Assembly (NCBI GenBank): GCA_025935235.1
Contig: JAICVT010000128.1
Span: 1-10,329 of the forward strand
Length of the DNA: 10,329 bases
Origin: Ktedonobacterales bacterium
Lineage (GTDB): Bacteria; Chloroflexota; Ktedonobacteria; Ktedonobacterales; JADMIN01
Direction of reading: 5' to 3'
Shown: piece after piece, positions 1 to 6,200 of the stretch
Numbering within the stretch: the stretch's first letter is position 1
How the letters are laid out: every line of letters begins with the position of its first letter
Notes under the pieces: generated by a model
Told to the model about the DNA's origin: nothing
The model's input: only the letters and a program-made list of their open reading frames with translations
The model's database searches: none
Translations under genes and position numbers: made by a program

Positions 1-140
1 ATACCCAGGAGCAACGCTTGCGCGGCGGCGAGGCGCCCAACGAATGCGGCCAACGCGGCGAACACACCCATGACGGTCATCCCCGACTGGTGGACGGAAC
101 GCTGTCGCGCGAGGCAGCGTCTTCTCTCGCTCTTGAGCAT
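1..140 (-). CDS. N-terminus of a small membrane protein, cut by the left edge
   Basis: An open frame runs from an ATG at 140 to the window edge (46 codons visible). The first 20 or so residues are basic (MLKSERRRCLARQRS). A hydrophobic alanine/leucine-rich stretch then begins at about residue 24 (MGVFAALAAFVGRLAAAQAL) and looks like a first membrane segment with a positive-inside N-terminus. In-frame ATGs at 80 and 71 are alternative starts; none of the three has a clear Shine-Dalgarno. It follows the DUF2752 gene by 36 bases on the same strand, so it is probably the third gene of that operon. The family cannot be named from so little. The call could be wrong if the frame closes soon past the edge. 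Confidence 0.4.
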   Translation of the reverse strand, partial: MLKSERRRCLARQRSVHQSGMTVMGVFAALAAFVGRLAAAQALLLG

Positions 141-170
141 ACTGCCAACGTCAAGGAGTGTTCCACGCAC

Positions 171-190
171 GATTCGTCACGATTCGTCAC
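171..190. repeat. 10-bp tandem duplication at the 3' end of the DUF2752 gene
   Basis: GATTCGTCAC occurs twice head to tail, preceded by a partial CAC. The stop codon of the DUF2752 gene (177-179, TGA on the minus strand) lies inside the duplication, so the last codons and the stop are part of a recent-looking slippage duplication. No function is evident. Confidence 0.6.
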
Positions 191-503
191 GCGTCGCGCT
201 CACGGCGCGGTCAGGAAGAAGGGCGCGTAACGCCGCGCTGAGCCACACGCCCGCCAGCAGCGGCGCGACGATGACAACGCGCGGGTTGCGCCGCCACGCG
301 CCGCGCGGGTCGCCGTGCGCCAGCCGCGAGAGCGCGCGCGTCATGCCGCAGCCAGGGCAGGGCCGCCCGGTGACGCGGTGGATGACGCAGAGGCTCGGCG
401 TCGCCTCCAGCCAGCGCGTTGGCAGCGCCAGCAGGGCGAGCGGCGCGAGCAGCCAGGCGATCCGAGCCACACGCCGGATCGCGCTGGAGTAGATTCTTCG
501 CAC
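177..503 (-). CDS. DUF2752 family membrane protein
   Basis: This is a 108-residue protein of the DUF2752 family, small bacterial membrane proteins of unknown function. The family hallmark is visible at residues 49-57 (CPGCGMTRA), preceded by another cysteine at 39. Hydrophobic segments at about 14-33 and 76-96 flank the cysteine motif, giving a two-helix protein with the motif in the intervening loop. The start is a GTG at 501-503. It has no clear Shine-Dalgarno but lies 5 bases after the TGA of the TM2-domain gene, so translational coupling is likely. The pairing of DUF2752 with TM2-domain proteins is a recurring neighbourhood in bacteria (family knowledge), suggesting the two act together at the membrane; the role is unknown. 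Length is normal for the family. Confidence 0.88.
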   Translation of the reverse strand: MRRIYSSAIRRVARIAWLLAPLALLALPTRWLEATPSLCVIHRVTGRPCPGCGMTRALSRLAHGDPRGAWRRNPRVVIVAPLLAGVWLSAALRALLPDRAVSATRDES

Positions 504-508
504 AGCGC

Positions 509-1132
509 TCAGGCGCTCAGGCGCATCAGCGGCCGCCCCTCGACATCGGTGAAGGCGCCCGTCGCAATCAAAATGAGGTCAATGATCGTCCAGATGCCAC
601 AACCGCCGAAGGTCAGCAGCATCAAGATGCCTGTACCGATCTTGCCGACGTAGAAGCGGTGGATGCCCAGCCAGCCCAGGAAGATGCACAGCAGCAGCGC
701 TGTCAGCCAGTCGCGCGGCGGCGCGACCATCGGGTAGCCTGGCCCCTGGCCCGCCATTGGCGGCTGGTAGGGTGGCTGATAGGGCGGGGCGAGCGGCGCG
801 GCTCCTGGTCTTGGTGGAGGCATATAGCCGTGCGGTGGAGGCGGCGCGGTGAATCCACCAGGTTGCGCGGGTTGTGGCGGAGGAGGGAGCGGCGCGGACT
901 GTGCGGACTGCTCAAAGGCGGGCCGCTCAGGCGGAATGACGCCCGGCGCGTCCGGCGGCGCCTCCATCAGCGGAGTTGGCGGTGGCCAGCCGTCCAGCGA
1001 CCGCTCGGCGTGCGGCGGCGATGGCGGCTCTGGCGTGGCGGCGGTCTGCGCGCTCTCTTCGTCTGGCGCTGACGCTGCGGCATCATGTGGCTGCGGATAG
1101 TCTTCTGGCGGCTGCTGATTCGGGGTCTCCAT
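509..1132 (-). CDS. Proline-rich TM2-domain membrane protein
   Basis: This 207-residue protein has two parts. Residues 1 to about 139 are low-complexity, rich in Pro, Ala and Gln with runs such as PPPP and PPYQPPYQPP, and are probably disordered. Residues 140-192 form a TM2 domain: a first helix (LTALLLCIFLGWLG), the conserved turn GIHRFYVGKIGTG (156-168), and a second helix with the IWTIIDL signature (180-186). TM2 domains are two-helix hairpins of unclear function. The start at 1132 is favoured over an in-frame ATG at 1162 because GAGGAGG (1141-1147) sits 8 bases upstream. It is the first gene of the minus-strand operon and diverges from the permease. I see no clear -35/-10 pair for it. The C-terminus (DVEGRPLMRLSA) is short. 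Confidence 0.9.
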   Translation of the reverse strand: METPNQQPPEDYPQPHDAAASAPDEESAQTAATPEPPSPPHAERSLDGWPPPTPLMEAPPDAPGVIPPERPAFEQSAQSAPLPPPPQPAQPGGFTAPPPPHGYMPPPRPGAAPLAPPYQPPYQPPMAGQGPGYPMVAPPRDWLTALLLCIFLGWLGIHRFYVGKIGTGILMLLTFGGCGIWTIIDLILIATGAFTDVEGRPLMRLSA

Positions 1133-1140
1133 CGTCTTCA

Positions 1141-1147
1141 CCTCCTC
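1141..1147 (-). promoter_or_regulatory. Strong ribosome binding site fixing the TM2 gene start
   Basis: GAGGAGG on the minus strand, 8 bases before the ATG at 1132. It rules against the in-frame ATG at 1162, which would place this site inside the coding sequence. Confidence 0.75.
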
Positions 1148-1317
1148 GACAAATGTCCACACCGCATGTACGCGGCGCTAGCGTGCGGGTTTCACGGCGG
1201 AGCTCGCCCGGGTAAGCCCGCACAATTGGCGCCGCGGCTGTGCGCGCTCACTGGCGAGAGGCGCCGTTGCGATCAGCCAACCGAGCGCGAGGAGCGCAGT
1301 GTCGCATGGCGCGGTGG

Positions 1318-1326
1318 TGCTATAAT
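1318..1326 (+). promoter_or_regulatory. Extended -10 promoter element upstream of the APC permease
   Basis: TGCTATAAT is a perfect extended -10 element (TG, one base, TATAAT) in an otherwise very GC-rich intergenic region. The hexamer 17 bases upstream (1298-1303, AGTGTC) is not a good -35, which extended -10 promoters tolerate. Transcription would start near 1333, giving a leader of about 105 bases to the GTG at 1438 or about 190 to the ATG at 1525. Inferred from the motif only. Confidence 0.5.
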
Positions 1327-1437
1327 TCGCTGTGTTTGCCGCAATCGCTCGTCGGCTCTGTCTTCGCTGTCTTCTGCGCACGTGATGGCAGGCTGGCGAT
1401 TTGACCGGGACGCCGGGCGCCCACAGCATGGCGCGTA

Positions 1438-4104
1438 GTGGAGGCCACGGAGCTTGTGAGTCAACAGGTTGTATCCGCCACATCAGGCGAGGGGCATGCG
1501 TCCCCCGGCGCGGGCGAGCACGGCATGAACAAGCTCGGCGCGTTTCTCTGTTGGGCGGTTGTGTTCGCCGACATTGGCACCTCGGTCTACTATACTCCGG
1601 GCATCCTCTTCAAACAGTTCAGTCCGCACGGGCAGTTGGCTGGCTTCTTCGTCTCGCTGACAATGGTCGCGTTCTTCCTGCTGGCCATCAAATACGCCGA
1701 GGTCAGCGTCCGCTTCCCCGAAGGTGGCGGCGTCGTCACGGTCTCGGCGCGCGCGCTCAGCCCGTGGATGGGCGCGCTGGGCGGCATGTTCATCCTGGTG
1801 GACTACTTCCTCACGGCGGCGATCAGCTCGATCTCTGGTGTGACCTACTTTCAGAACGTCGTCCCCTCGATTGGCCCGCTTGTGCTGCCCGTGACCGTGG
1901 TACTGATCGTGCTGCTGGGCGTGCTCAACTGGTGGGGCATCAAAGAAAGCGCGATGGTCAGCCTGTACATCGCCATCGCCGCCTTCATCAGCGACATCGT
2001 CATCCTGATCGCCGTGCTGGTCAATGTGCCGTTGCATACGATCTTTCAGTTGATTGGCGGTATCTTCCGCGGCTCCAATCTGACGCCTGTAACCGTGTTG
2101 GCCGGGTTCGCGGGCGCCTTCCTGGCCTTCTCTGGCCTCGAATCCATCTCGCAGCTCTCGCCCGTCATGGCGCGTCCGCGCAGCAAGACCGTCACTATCG
2201 CGCTGAGCCTGGTGGTGGTGACGGTGGGCGTGACCAGCCCGCTGCTGACGATTCTCTCCACTACGCTGCTCGATAGCCATCATGGGTATCTGCTGGCCCA
2301 TCCCATCACCAACATTGATCCCAACCAGTTCATTTCACAGTTGGGCGGCGCGTTCGCCGGGCCAGTCGTTGGCGTGGCGACGGCGGTGATCGCCTCAGCC
2401 CTACTGATCTTCGCCAGCAACACCGCCATCATCGGCTCGTATCACGTCTTCCTGGCCCTCTCGCGCATGAGCTTCTTCCCGGCGATCATCGAGAAGCGTG
2501 ACAAGTTCCGCAATACTCCGGTTGTCTCGATTGCGCTGGCGACTGGCATCCCAATCGCCATCCTGATCGTCGCCAATGGCCAGATTGATACGCTCGGCGA
2601 GTTGTATGCCTTCGGACTGTTGGGCGCCTTCGCGCTGACCTGTGTCTCGCTCGATGCCCTGCGCATCCGCGAGCGGCGGGGTGGCAAACAATTCACACTC
2701 CACGAGGAGGAGATGGAGGCCGAAGCAGCGGAGAACGCGCGGCTCACTGGCGGCATCGCGCCGCTGCCTGTCGCGACGGATAGCGACGGAGGCGATGAAG
2801 ACGAGGACGAGCTGGACGACACGGCGGCGCCCACCGCCGCGCCAGCGCGGCAGACGCTCCAGCAGCGCGCGCTAGAGTTGGGGCGGAGCGCGTGGAAGTC
2901 CTACTGGCCACAGGTCAACTTCTGGATTGGCTTCCTCACGACGATCATGGTGCTGACCGCCTGGGTCACCAATCTGATTGACAAGCGCGACGCGACCATC
3001 TTCGGCAGCAGCCTGACGATCGTCGGCATGGGGATTGCCATCTGGCACTATCGCTGGACCAAGCAGCGCGGCGTCAACACCGTGCAGCCCTCGTGGGCGG
3101 TCTCGCTGGCGCCTGACTCTGTCTTCGCCATCGTGCGGACGGGGCTGGAGCAGAACGCGCAGATCATCGAGTCGGCGTTCCGCGCGGCGCATGGCCGCAA
3201 AGTGCTGGTGCTATTTCTCTCCAGCCACATGCCTGCCAGCGCACGCATCATGCAGATCAATGATCCGGCCCTGCGTGACGACGAAGCGCAAGACGCCTTC
3301 CGCCTGGCCGAGCGGCTCGCGACGGGGACACACTCCCCGGTCCAGGTCTTCTATCGCATCGGCGCAGTGAACTCCGCGGCCTCGCTCTGGCGGGTGGCGC
3401 GCTCGATGGAGGTGGTGACGGATGAGGAGACGGCGCATGCCTTCGCCGCCAGCGTCGCGCCGACCTACATCCGCTATCGCCGGGTAGGCGACGCCACCAT
3501 CGCCCATCTGATCATCCGTCCGAAGGCCGCGACTCCGGCTGTCCCCACCGCCGCGACGCCCGCCGCTGGAGCGGCCAGACAATCGCCGCCACGCGCGCTC
3601 CCCGGCGGTCGCGCGCCCTCCACCTTTGACGAGGATACTGGCGCATTCAACGATGAAACGTGGATCGAAGAGTATCGCGACCTGGAGGATGCGTATTCAG
3701 GCGCGCGCAGCCGCCCGCTGGGTGGGCCGGGTCAGAACGGACGCGGCGCGGCCAACGAGCAGAACGGTCGAGCGGGTGAACAGCGCCAGTTTGCTGAGGA
3801 ACCACGCCCCGACCACAACCATGATGGCGATACGGCGCCACGTCACCCCGTCAAGATCGTCCACAGCCTCTTGCCGTCGCAGTCGGGCGTCATCGAAACG
3901 CCACGACAGGCGCCGCGCCCCACCGCGCCGCCCGCGCGCACGGATCCGCCGCGCATGAGCGAGCCAACCCCCATCGAGGCCGACGACGAAGACTGGTACT
4001 GGAACGGCGAAGACCTGGTGCGCTACGACGAAACGCCGTCCGGCCCCAGCGATGCGAACGGCGCCCGCAAGGGCGAGCAGAACAGCAAGCAGGACAGCAA
4101 GTAA
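1438..4104 (+). CDS. APC-superfamily permease with cytoplasmic USP-like domain and long disordered tail
   Basis: Predicted integral-membrane amino-acid/polyamine/organocation transporter of 888 residues, against about 450-500 for a bare APC permease. Twelve hydrophobic segments are visible, at about residues 33-52, 66-88, 108-135, 145-168, 170-197, 215-240, 249-273, 308-338, 360-381, 383-408, 492-514 and 518-538. The first carries the APC-like GTSVYYTPG signature (48-56). An 80-residue cytoplasmic insertion between segments 10 and 11 contains an acidic cluster (GDEDEDELDD). Residues of about 555-695 form a soluble alpha/beta region that may be a degenerate universal-stress-protein-like domain, as found C-terminally in many APC transporters. 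Residues 696-888 are Pro/Ala/Gly-rich, acidic and probably disordered. The start is uncertain: GTG at 1438 or 1456, or ATG at 1525 just before the first helix. The substrate cannot be told from sequence. Confidence 0.85.
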   Translation: MEATELVSQQVVSATSGEGHASPGAGEHGMNKLGAFLCWAVVFADIGTSVYYTPGILFKQFSPHGQLAGFFVSLTMVAFFLLAIKYAEVSVRFPEGGGVVTVSARALSPWMGALGGMFILVDYFLTAAISSISGVTYFQNVVPSIGPLVLPVTVVLIVLLGVLNWWGIKESAMVSLYIAIAAFISDIVILIAVLVNVPLHTIFQLIGGIFRGSNLTPVTVLAGFAGAFLAFSGLESISQLSPVMARPRSKTVTIALSLVVVTVGVTSPLLTILSTTLLDSHHGYLLAHPITNIDPNQFISQLGGAFAGPVVGVATAVIASALLIFASNTAIIGSYHVFLALSRMSFFPAIIEKRDKFRNTPVVSIALATGIPIAILIVANGQIDTLGELYAFGLLGAFALTCVSLDALRIRERRGGKQFTLHEEEMEAEAAENARLTGGIAPLPVATDSDGGDEDEDELDDTAAPTAAPARQTLQQRALELGRSAWKSYWPQVNFWIGFLTTIMVLTAWVTNLIDKRDATIFGSSLTIVGMGIAIWHYRWTKQRGVNTVQPSWAVSLAPDSVFAIVRTGLEQNAQIIESAFRAAHGRKVLVLFLSSHMPASARIMQINDPALRDDEAQDAFRLAERLATGTHSPVQVFYRIGAVNSAASLWRVARSMEVVTDEETAHAFAASVAPTYIRYRRVGDATIAHLIIRPKAATPAVPTAATPAAGAARQSPPRALPGGRAPSTFDEDTGAFNDETWIEEYRDLEDAYSGARSRPLGGPGQNGRGAANEQNGRAGEQRQFAEEPRPDHNHDGDTAPRHPVKIVHSLLPSQSGVIETPRQAPRPTAPPARTDPPRMSEPTPIEADDEDWYWNGEDLVRYDETPSGPSDANGARKGEQNSKQDSK

Positions 4105-4127
4105 GACAGCAAGCAGAACGAGGAGCA
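4080..4127 (+). repeat. 12-bp tandem repeat spanning the permease stop codon
   Basis: Three near-identical 12-bp units (GAACAGCAAGCA, GGACAGCAAGTA, AGACAGCAAGCA) and a decayed fourth run across the end of the permease gene. They encode Q-N/D-S-K repeats. The TAA stop (4102-4104) occupies the position of the CAG that begins the other units; the same frame then continues DSKQNEEQ to a TAG at 4129-4131. Confidence 0.7.
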
Positions 4128-4165
4128 GTAGCGCCCATCGCGGAAAGCCGTCTGGATATGAGTCT

Positions 4166-4186
4166 CCCCTCCCCTCCAGGGAGGGG
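4166..4186. repeat. G/C hairpin between convergent genes, copy 1 of a dispersed repeat
   Basis: CCCCTCCC (4166-4173) pairs perfectly with GGGAGGGG (4179-4186) around a 5-base loop. It is followed by GGTTAGGGTAAGAGGTTC, which closely resembles the flank of the hairpin at 6157-6180. It lies between the ends of the permease and the regulator, so it could stop transcription from both sides, but there is no T-run on either strand. The clustered G runs on the plus strand could also fold as a quadruplex. Confidence 0.6.
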
Positions 4187-4209
4187 GTTAGGGTAAGAGG
4201 TTCCGCTGT

Positions 4210-5697
4210 CTACTCAGCGAATCCGTCGAGGTTGACGAGCTGGCGCGCGTGGTGGGTAGCGGTGGCCGCGTCGTCGCCGAGATAGACGCCCGGCAGCTTG
4301 CGCATGAGATCGGGGTGGCGCGCGAAGACCGGCCCCCAGTAGGCGAAGATCGGCGGGGGCGAGGGCAGCTCGGCCAGACGCTTGCCGATGCGCGCCAGCG
4401 ACCGCATGCGCTGCGAGGTCGTCGCTGTCAGCGCGATGATGGCAGGCGTGACAGGCCACGGCTCCTGCACGAGCTGATCGCCATCCACGCCGCGCCCAAG
4501 GTAGGCCACGCGCAGGCCCGCGCGGCGCCAGAGTACCGCCAGCAGCAACGCGCCGAAGTCGCTGGTCTCGTGCGGCGCGCAGGCGACCACCGCGAACGGC
4601 GCGCCCATCGGCTCCTGTGTCGTCTGGAAGATAGAGAACATGAAGGCGCGCAGGTTGTTGAGTCCGAACCGCTCCTCAGGATTGCTCAGCTCGCTCTTGG
4701 ACCACAACTCGCTGATGCGATTGACAGCGGGCTGCACGAGGCCGATGCAGACATTCTCGACCCCATACTTGTTGAGCGCCTCGGTCAAGATCGCCTGGGC
4801 GCGTGCGGTATCGAAACGCGCGTAGGCCATCAGCAACTGCGGCACGACCGGGCGCAGCTCGCGCATGCTGGCCAGCGACTGCGACATGGTATAGCCGTGC
4901 GCCGGAAACGAGGGTGGTTCGAGCGCGGAGGCGTAGACGCCGCCAAGCTGGCCTGAGTGGCCGCCGAGCTGCAGCGCGCCAGTGGCATAGCCGCCAGCGG
5001 GGGCGAAGCCGCTGTAGCCGGCGCCGCCAGCCGTGCGGGCGGGACCCCAGCTTTCATTGTTCCACGGGTCGAGCTGGCTGGTCTGTCCGCCAGCGGTGGG
5101 GCGAACGCCCGACGTTCCGGGATAGATGGACGAGCCGAGCGCGCCCGTGGGCGGCGCGCTGAACTCGGTCGGCCCGCGATGCGGCGGCAGATCGAAGCCG
5201 CTGGGCCGACGCGACGGCTGTTGCGGAGGATAGAGCGCGCCGCTATTGAGCGCGCCACTCTCCATCAGCGACCCGGTATGCTGGTCGGGCGGCTCCAGCA
5301 CGAGCGCGCCGCTGGTCATCACCTGCGAGACTCCCTGCGCCAGGCCAGACATGCCCCGCTGCGCGCCGAGCAGCCGCGCGGTCGCGTCCTGTGGCGTCTC
5401 GCCCGCGATCACGCGGTCGCGAAGCCAGAAGAGCGCGGCCAGATCGCGCTCTGAGTAGCGGCGCTTGTGCCGGTTCGGATCACCGCTCGTCTCACCATCC
5501 GAGATGCCGAGGTGCTGCTCCCAGGTCCAGAGCGCGAGCGGCCGCACGCGCAACAGTTGAACCATAGTTGTCACATCGTAAACAGGCTGATCGGAGTAGT
5601 GCGACAAGATCGGTGGTTCCATAGTATGTGATCCTCCACGGTGAATGCTCGACTCGAGGTCTGACAAACGTCCGCCAGACGGGAGCTGGTACGACAT
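4210..5697 (-). CDS. MerR-family regulator with CarH/LitR-like B12-binding-fold domain lacking both cobalt-side histidines
   Basis: Predicted DNA-binding regulator of 495 residues. Residues of about 40-109 are a MerR-type winged helix: VYDVTTMVQLL, then WTWEQHLGI, then KRRYSERDLAALFWLRD. Residues of about 110-275 are a Gly/Pro/Ser linker with several [ST]GAL motifs. Residues of about 280-360 are the helical cap that precedes cobalamin domains, and 365-490 the Rossmann-like B12-binding fold (VVACAPHETSDFGALLL, then AGLRVAYLG). In CarH-type photoreceptors the cap carries W-x9-E-H and the Rossmann domain E-x-H-x-x-G; here these read W332-x9-E342-R343 and E377-T-S379-D-F-G382, so both His are replaced. 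Starts: ATG 5697 has GGAGG 5 bases upstream; ATG 5622 has GGAGG 10 bases upstream and gives 470 residues; ATG 5739 has no ribosome site. The phased repeats at 5797-5851 may be its operator. The ligand is unknown. Confidence 0.85.
   Translation of the reverse strand: MSYQLPSGGRLSDLESSIHRGGSHTMEPPILSHYSDQPVYDVTTMVQLLRVRPLALWTWEQHLGISDGETSGDPNRHKRRYSERDLAALFWLRDRVIAGETPQDATARLLGAQRGMSGLAQGVSQVMTSGALVLEPPDQHTGSLMESGALNSGALYPPQQPSRRPSGFDLPPHRGPTEFSAPPTGALGSSIYPGTSGVRPTAGGQTSQLDPWNNESWGPARTAGGAGYSGFAPAGGYATGALQLGGHSGQLGGVYASALEPPSFPAHGYTMSQSLASMRELRPVVPQLLMAYARFDTARAQAILTEALNKYGVENVCIGLVQPAVNRISELWSKSELSNPEERFGLNNLRAFMFSIFQTTQEPMGAPFAVVACAPHETSDFGALLLAVLWRRAGLRVAYLGRGVDGDQLVQEPWPVTPAIIALTATTSQRMRSLARIGKRLAELPSPPPIFAYWGPVFARHPDLMRKLPGVYLGDDAATATHHARQLVNLDGFAE
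5633..5637 (-). promoter_or_regulatory. Internal ribosome binding site for a shorter regulator form
   Basis: GGAGG within GTGGAGGAT, 10 bases before an in-frame ATG at 5622. A near-identical GTGGAGGAC (GGAGG at 5703-5707) precedes the ATG at 5697. Two starts in the same frame, each with its own Shine-Dalgarno, could yield 495- and 470-residue forms differing by a 25-residue N-terminal extension. Confidence 0.4.
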
Positions 5698-5792
5698 GCC
5701 GTCCTCCACACAACAACCCACCACACAGACTGCGAGCATGAGGTCAAGACTGGCGTTTAGCGAGGCGTGATACAGGGATGGGCGCTAGTCAG

Positions 5793-5798
5793 GATAAT
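5793..5798 (-). promoter_or_regulatory. Candidate -10 element of the regulator gene, abutting the 11-bp repeats
   Basis: TATTAT on the minus strand, one mismatch from TATAAT, overlapping the promoter-proximal end of the repeat array. No good -35 lies at 16-18 bases; that position falls inside the repeats. Transcription would start near 5786, about 90 bases before the ATG at 5697. A factor bound to the repeats would therefore occupy the -35 region and sequences upstream. Inferred from one motif. Confidence 0.35.
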
Positions 5799-5863
5799 AG
5801 CCAGGGAATGGCCAGGGACTGGCCAAGGTACGGCCAGGGTATGGCCAGGGAAGAGATCAGGGA
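5797..5863. repeat. Array of five phased 11-bp direct repeats, putative operator
   Basis: Five contiguous 11-bp units with no spacers: ATAGCCAGGGA (5797-5807), ATGGCCAGGGA (5808-5818), CTGGCCAAGGT (5819-5829), ACGGCCAGGGT (5830-5840) and ATGGCCAGGGA (5841-5851). A looser 12-base sixth copy, AGAGATCAGGGA, follows to 5863. Read toward the regulator the consensus is TCCCTGGCCAT. Eleven bases is about one helical turn, so every copy presents the same face of the DNA, and each copy has a GGCCA-type core. The array lies 100-166 bases upstream of the regulator's ATG at 5697. As family knowledge, CarH tetramers place their DNA-binding domains on 11-bp direct repeats, so this is a natural candidate autoregulatory operator. 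Confidence 0.7.
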
Positions 5864-6150
5864 AGCGCCGTCCTAACGAAAGGAGTATACCATGCGATCG
5901 CGCGGCGTGCGCTTGTTATGGTCAATCAGCCGCGACCTGACAGAAATCTGGTCGGGCGCAGCGGGTCTCTCAGGCGCTCCGGCGAGCGCCTCGGCTCCGA
6001 CCGTATAGGCCTCCATGCGACTGACACTATGGTCGTCTGCTTGTATCGGCGCCGCAGTCATGTACGCATTATCACGCAGCCCGGCGCGCTCAGTCTGCTT
6101 CTCCCTGCTGCCCTGACCGCTCCTCGTTGCCACCGCAGTCAAACCAGACT
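5864..6150. other. Gene-poor region between regulator and catabolic cluster; two weak small ORFs
   Basis: No convincing gene. On the plus strand a 38-codon frame (5892-6008, ATG to TAG) has AGGAG 6 bases upstream, but its product (MRSRGVRLLWSISRD...) is unrecognised and its codon use (TTA, TCA, ACA) is unlike the neighbours. On the minus strand an open frame covers 5873-6142. Its TTG or internal ATG starts (6061, 6016) lack ribosome sites, although its codon use from 6016 on looks more gene-like. The two overlap, so at most one is likely real. No RNA gene or clear promoter was recognised. Confidence 0.3.
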
Positions 6151-6156
6151 AGGGTT

Positions 6157-6180
6157 CCCCCTCCCCCTTCAGGGAGGGGG
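6157..6180. repeat. G/C hairpin 3' of the 68-residue gene, copy 2 of a dispersed repeat
   Basis: CCCCCTCCC (6157-6165) pairs perfectly with GGGAGGGGG (6172-6180) around a 6-base loop. The flank GGGGAAGAGGTTCGCC resembles that of the hairpin at 4166-4186. It begins 20 bases past the stop codon (6201-6203) of the last gene in the catabolic cluster, where a terminator would be expected. No T-run follows, so factor-independent termination is doubtful. Confidence 0.6.
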
Positions 6181-6200
6181 ACAGGGGAAGAGGTTCGCCC

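Noticed and set aside
504..523. Short direct repeat GCGCTCAG at the TM2/DUF2752 junction
   Set aside because: It is only two short copies overlapping the TM2 stop codon, consistent with chance in GC-rich DNA.
1438..1700. Permease as a KUP-type potassium transporter because of its GTS motif
   Set aside because: The surrounding residues (GTSVYYTPG) and the membrane layout fit the APC family better; KUP proteins have GDIGTSPLYA and a different C-terminal domain.
1483..2301. 272-codon minus-strand open frame within the permease gene
   Set aside because: The product is a charged Arg/Asp/His/Gln shadow of the transmembrane region, without recognisable domains.
5797..5863. Phased repeats as replication iterons or a CRISPR array
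   Set aside because: The units are 11 bp with no spacers, no AT-rich stretch, no DnaA boxes and no Rep gene nearby; the adjacent MerR regulator is a better explanation.
6137..6142. TTGACT on the minus strand as a -35 element
   Set aside because: Seventeen bases downstream reads CGGTCA, with no -10 resemblance.
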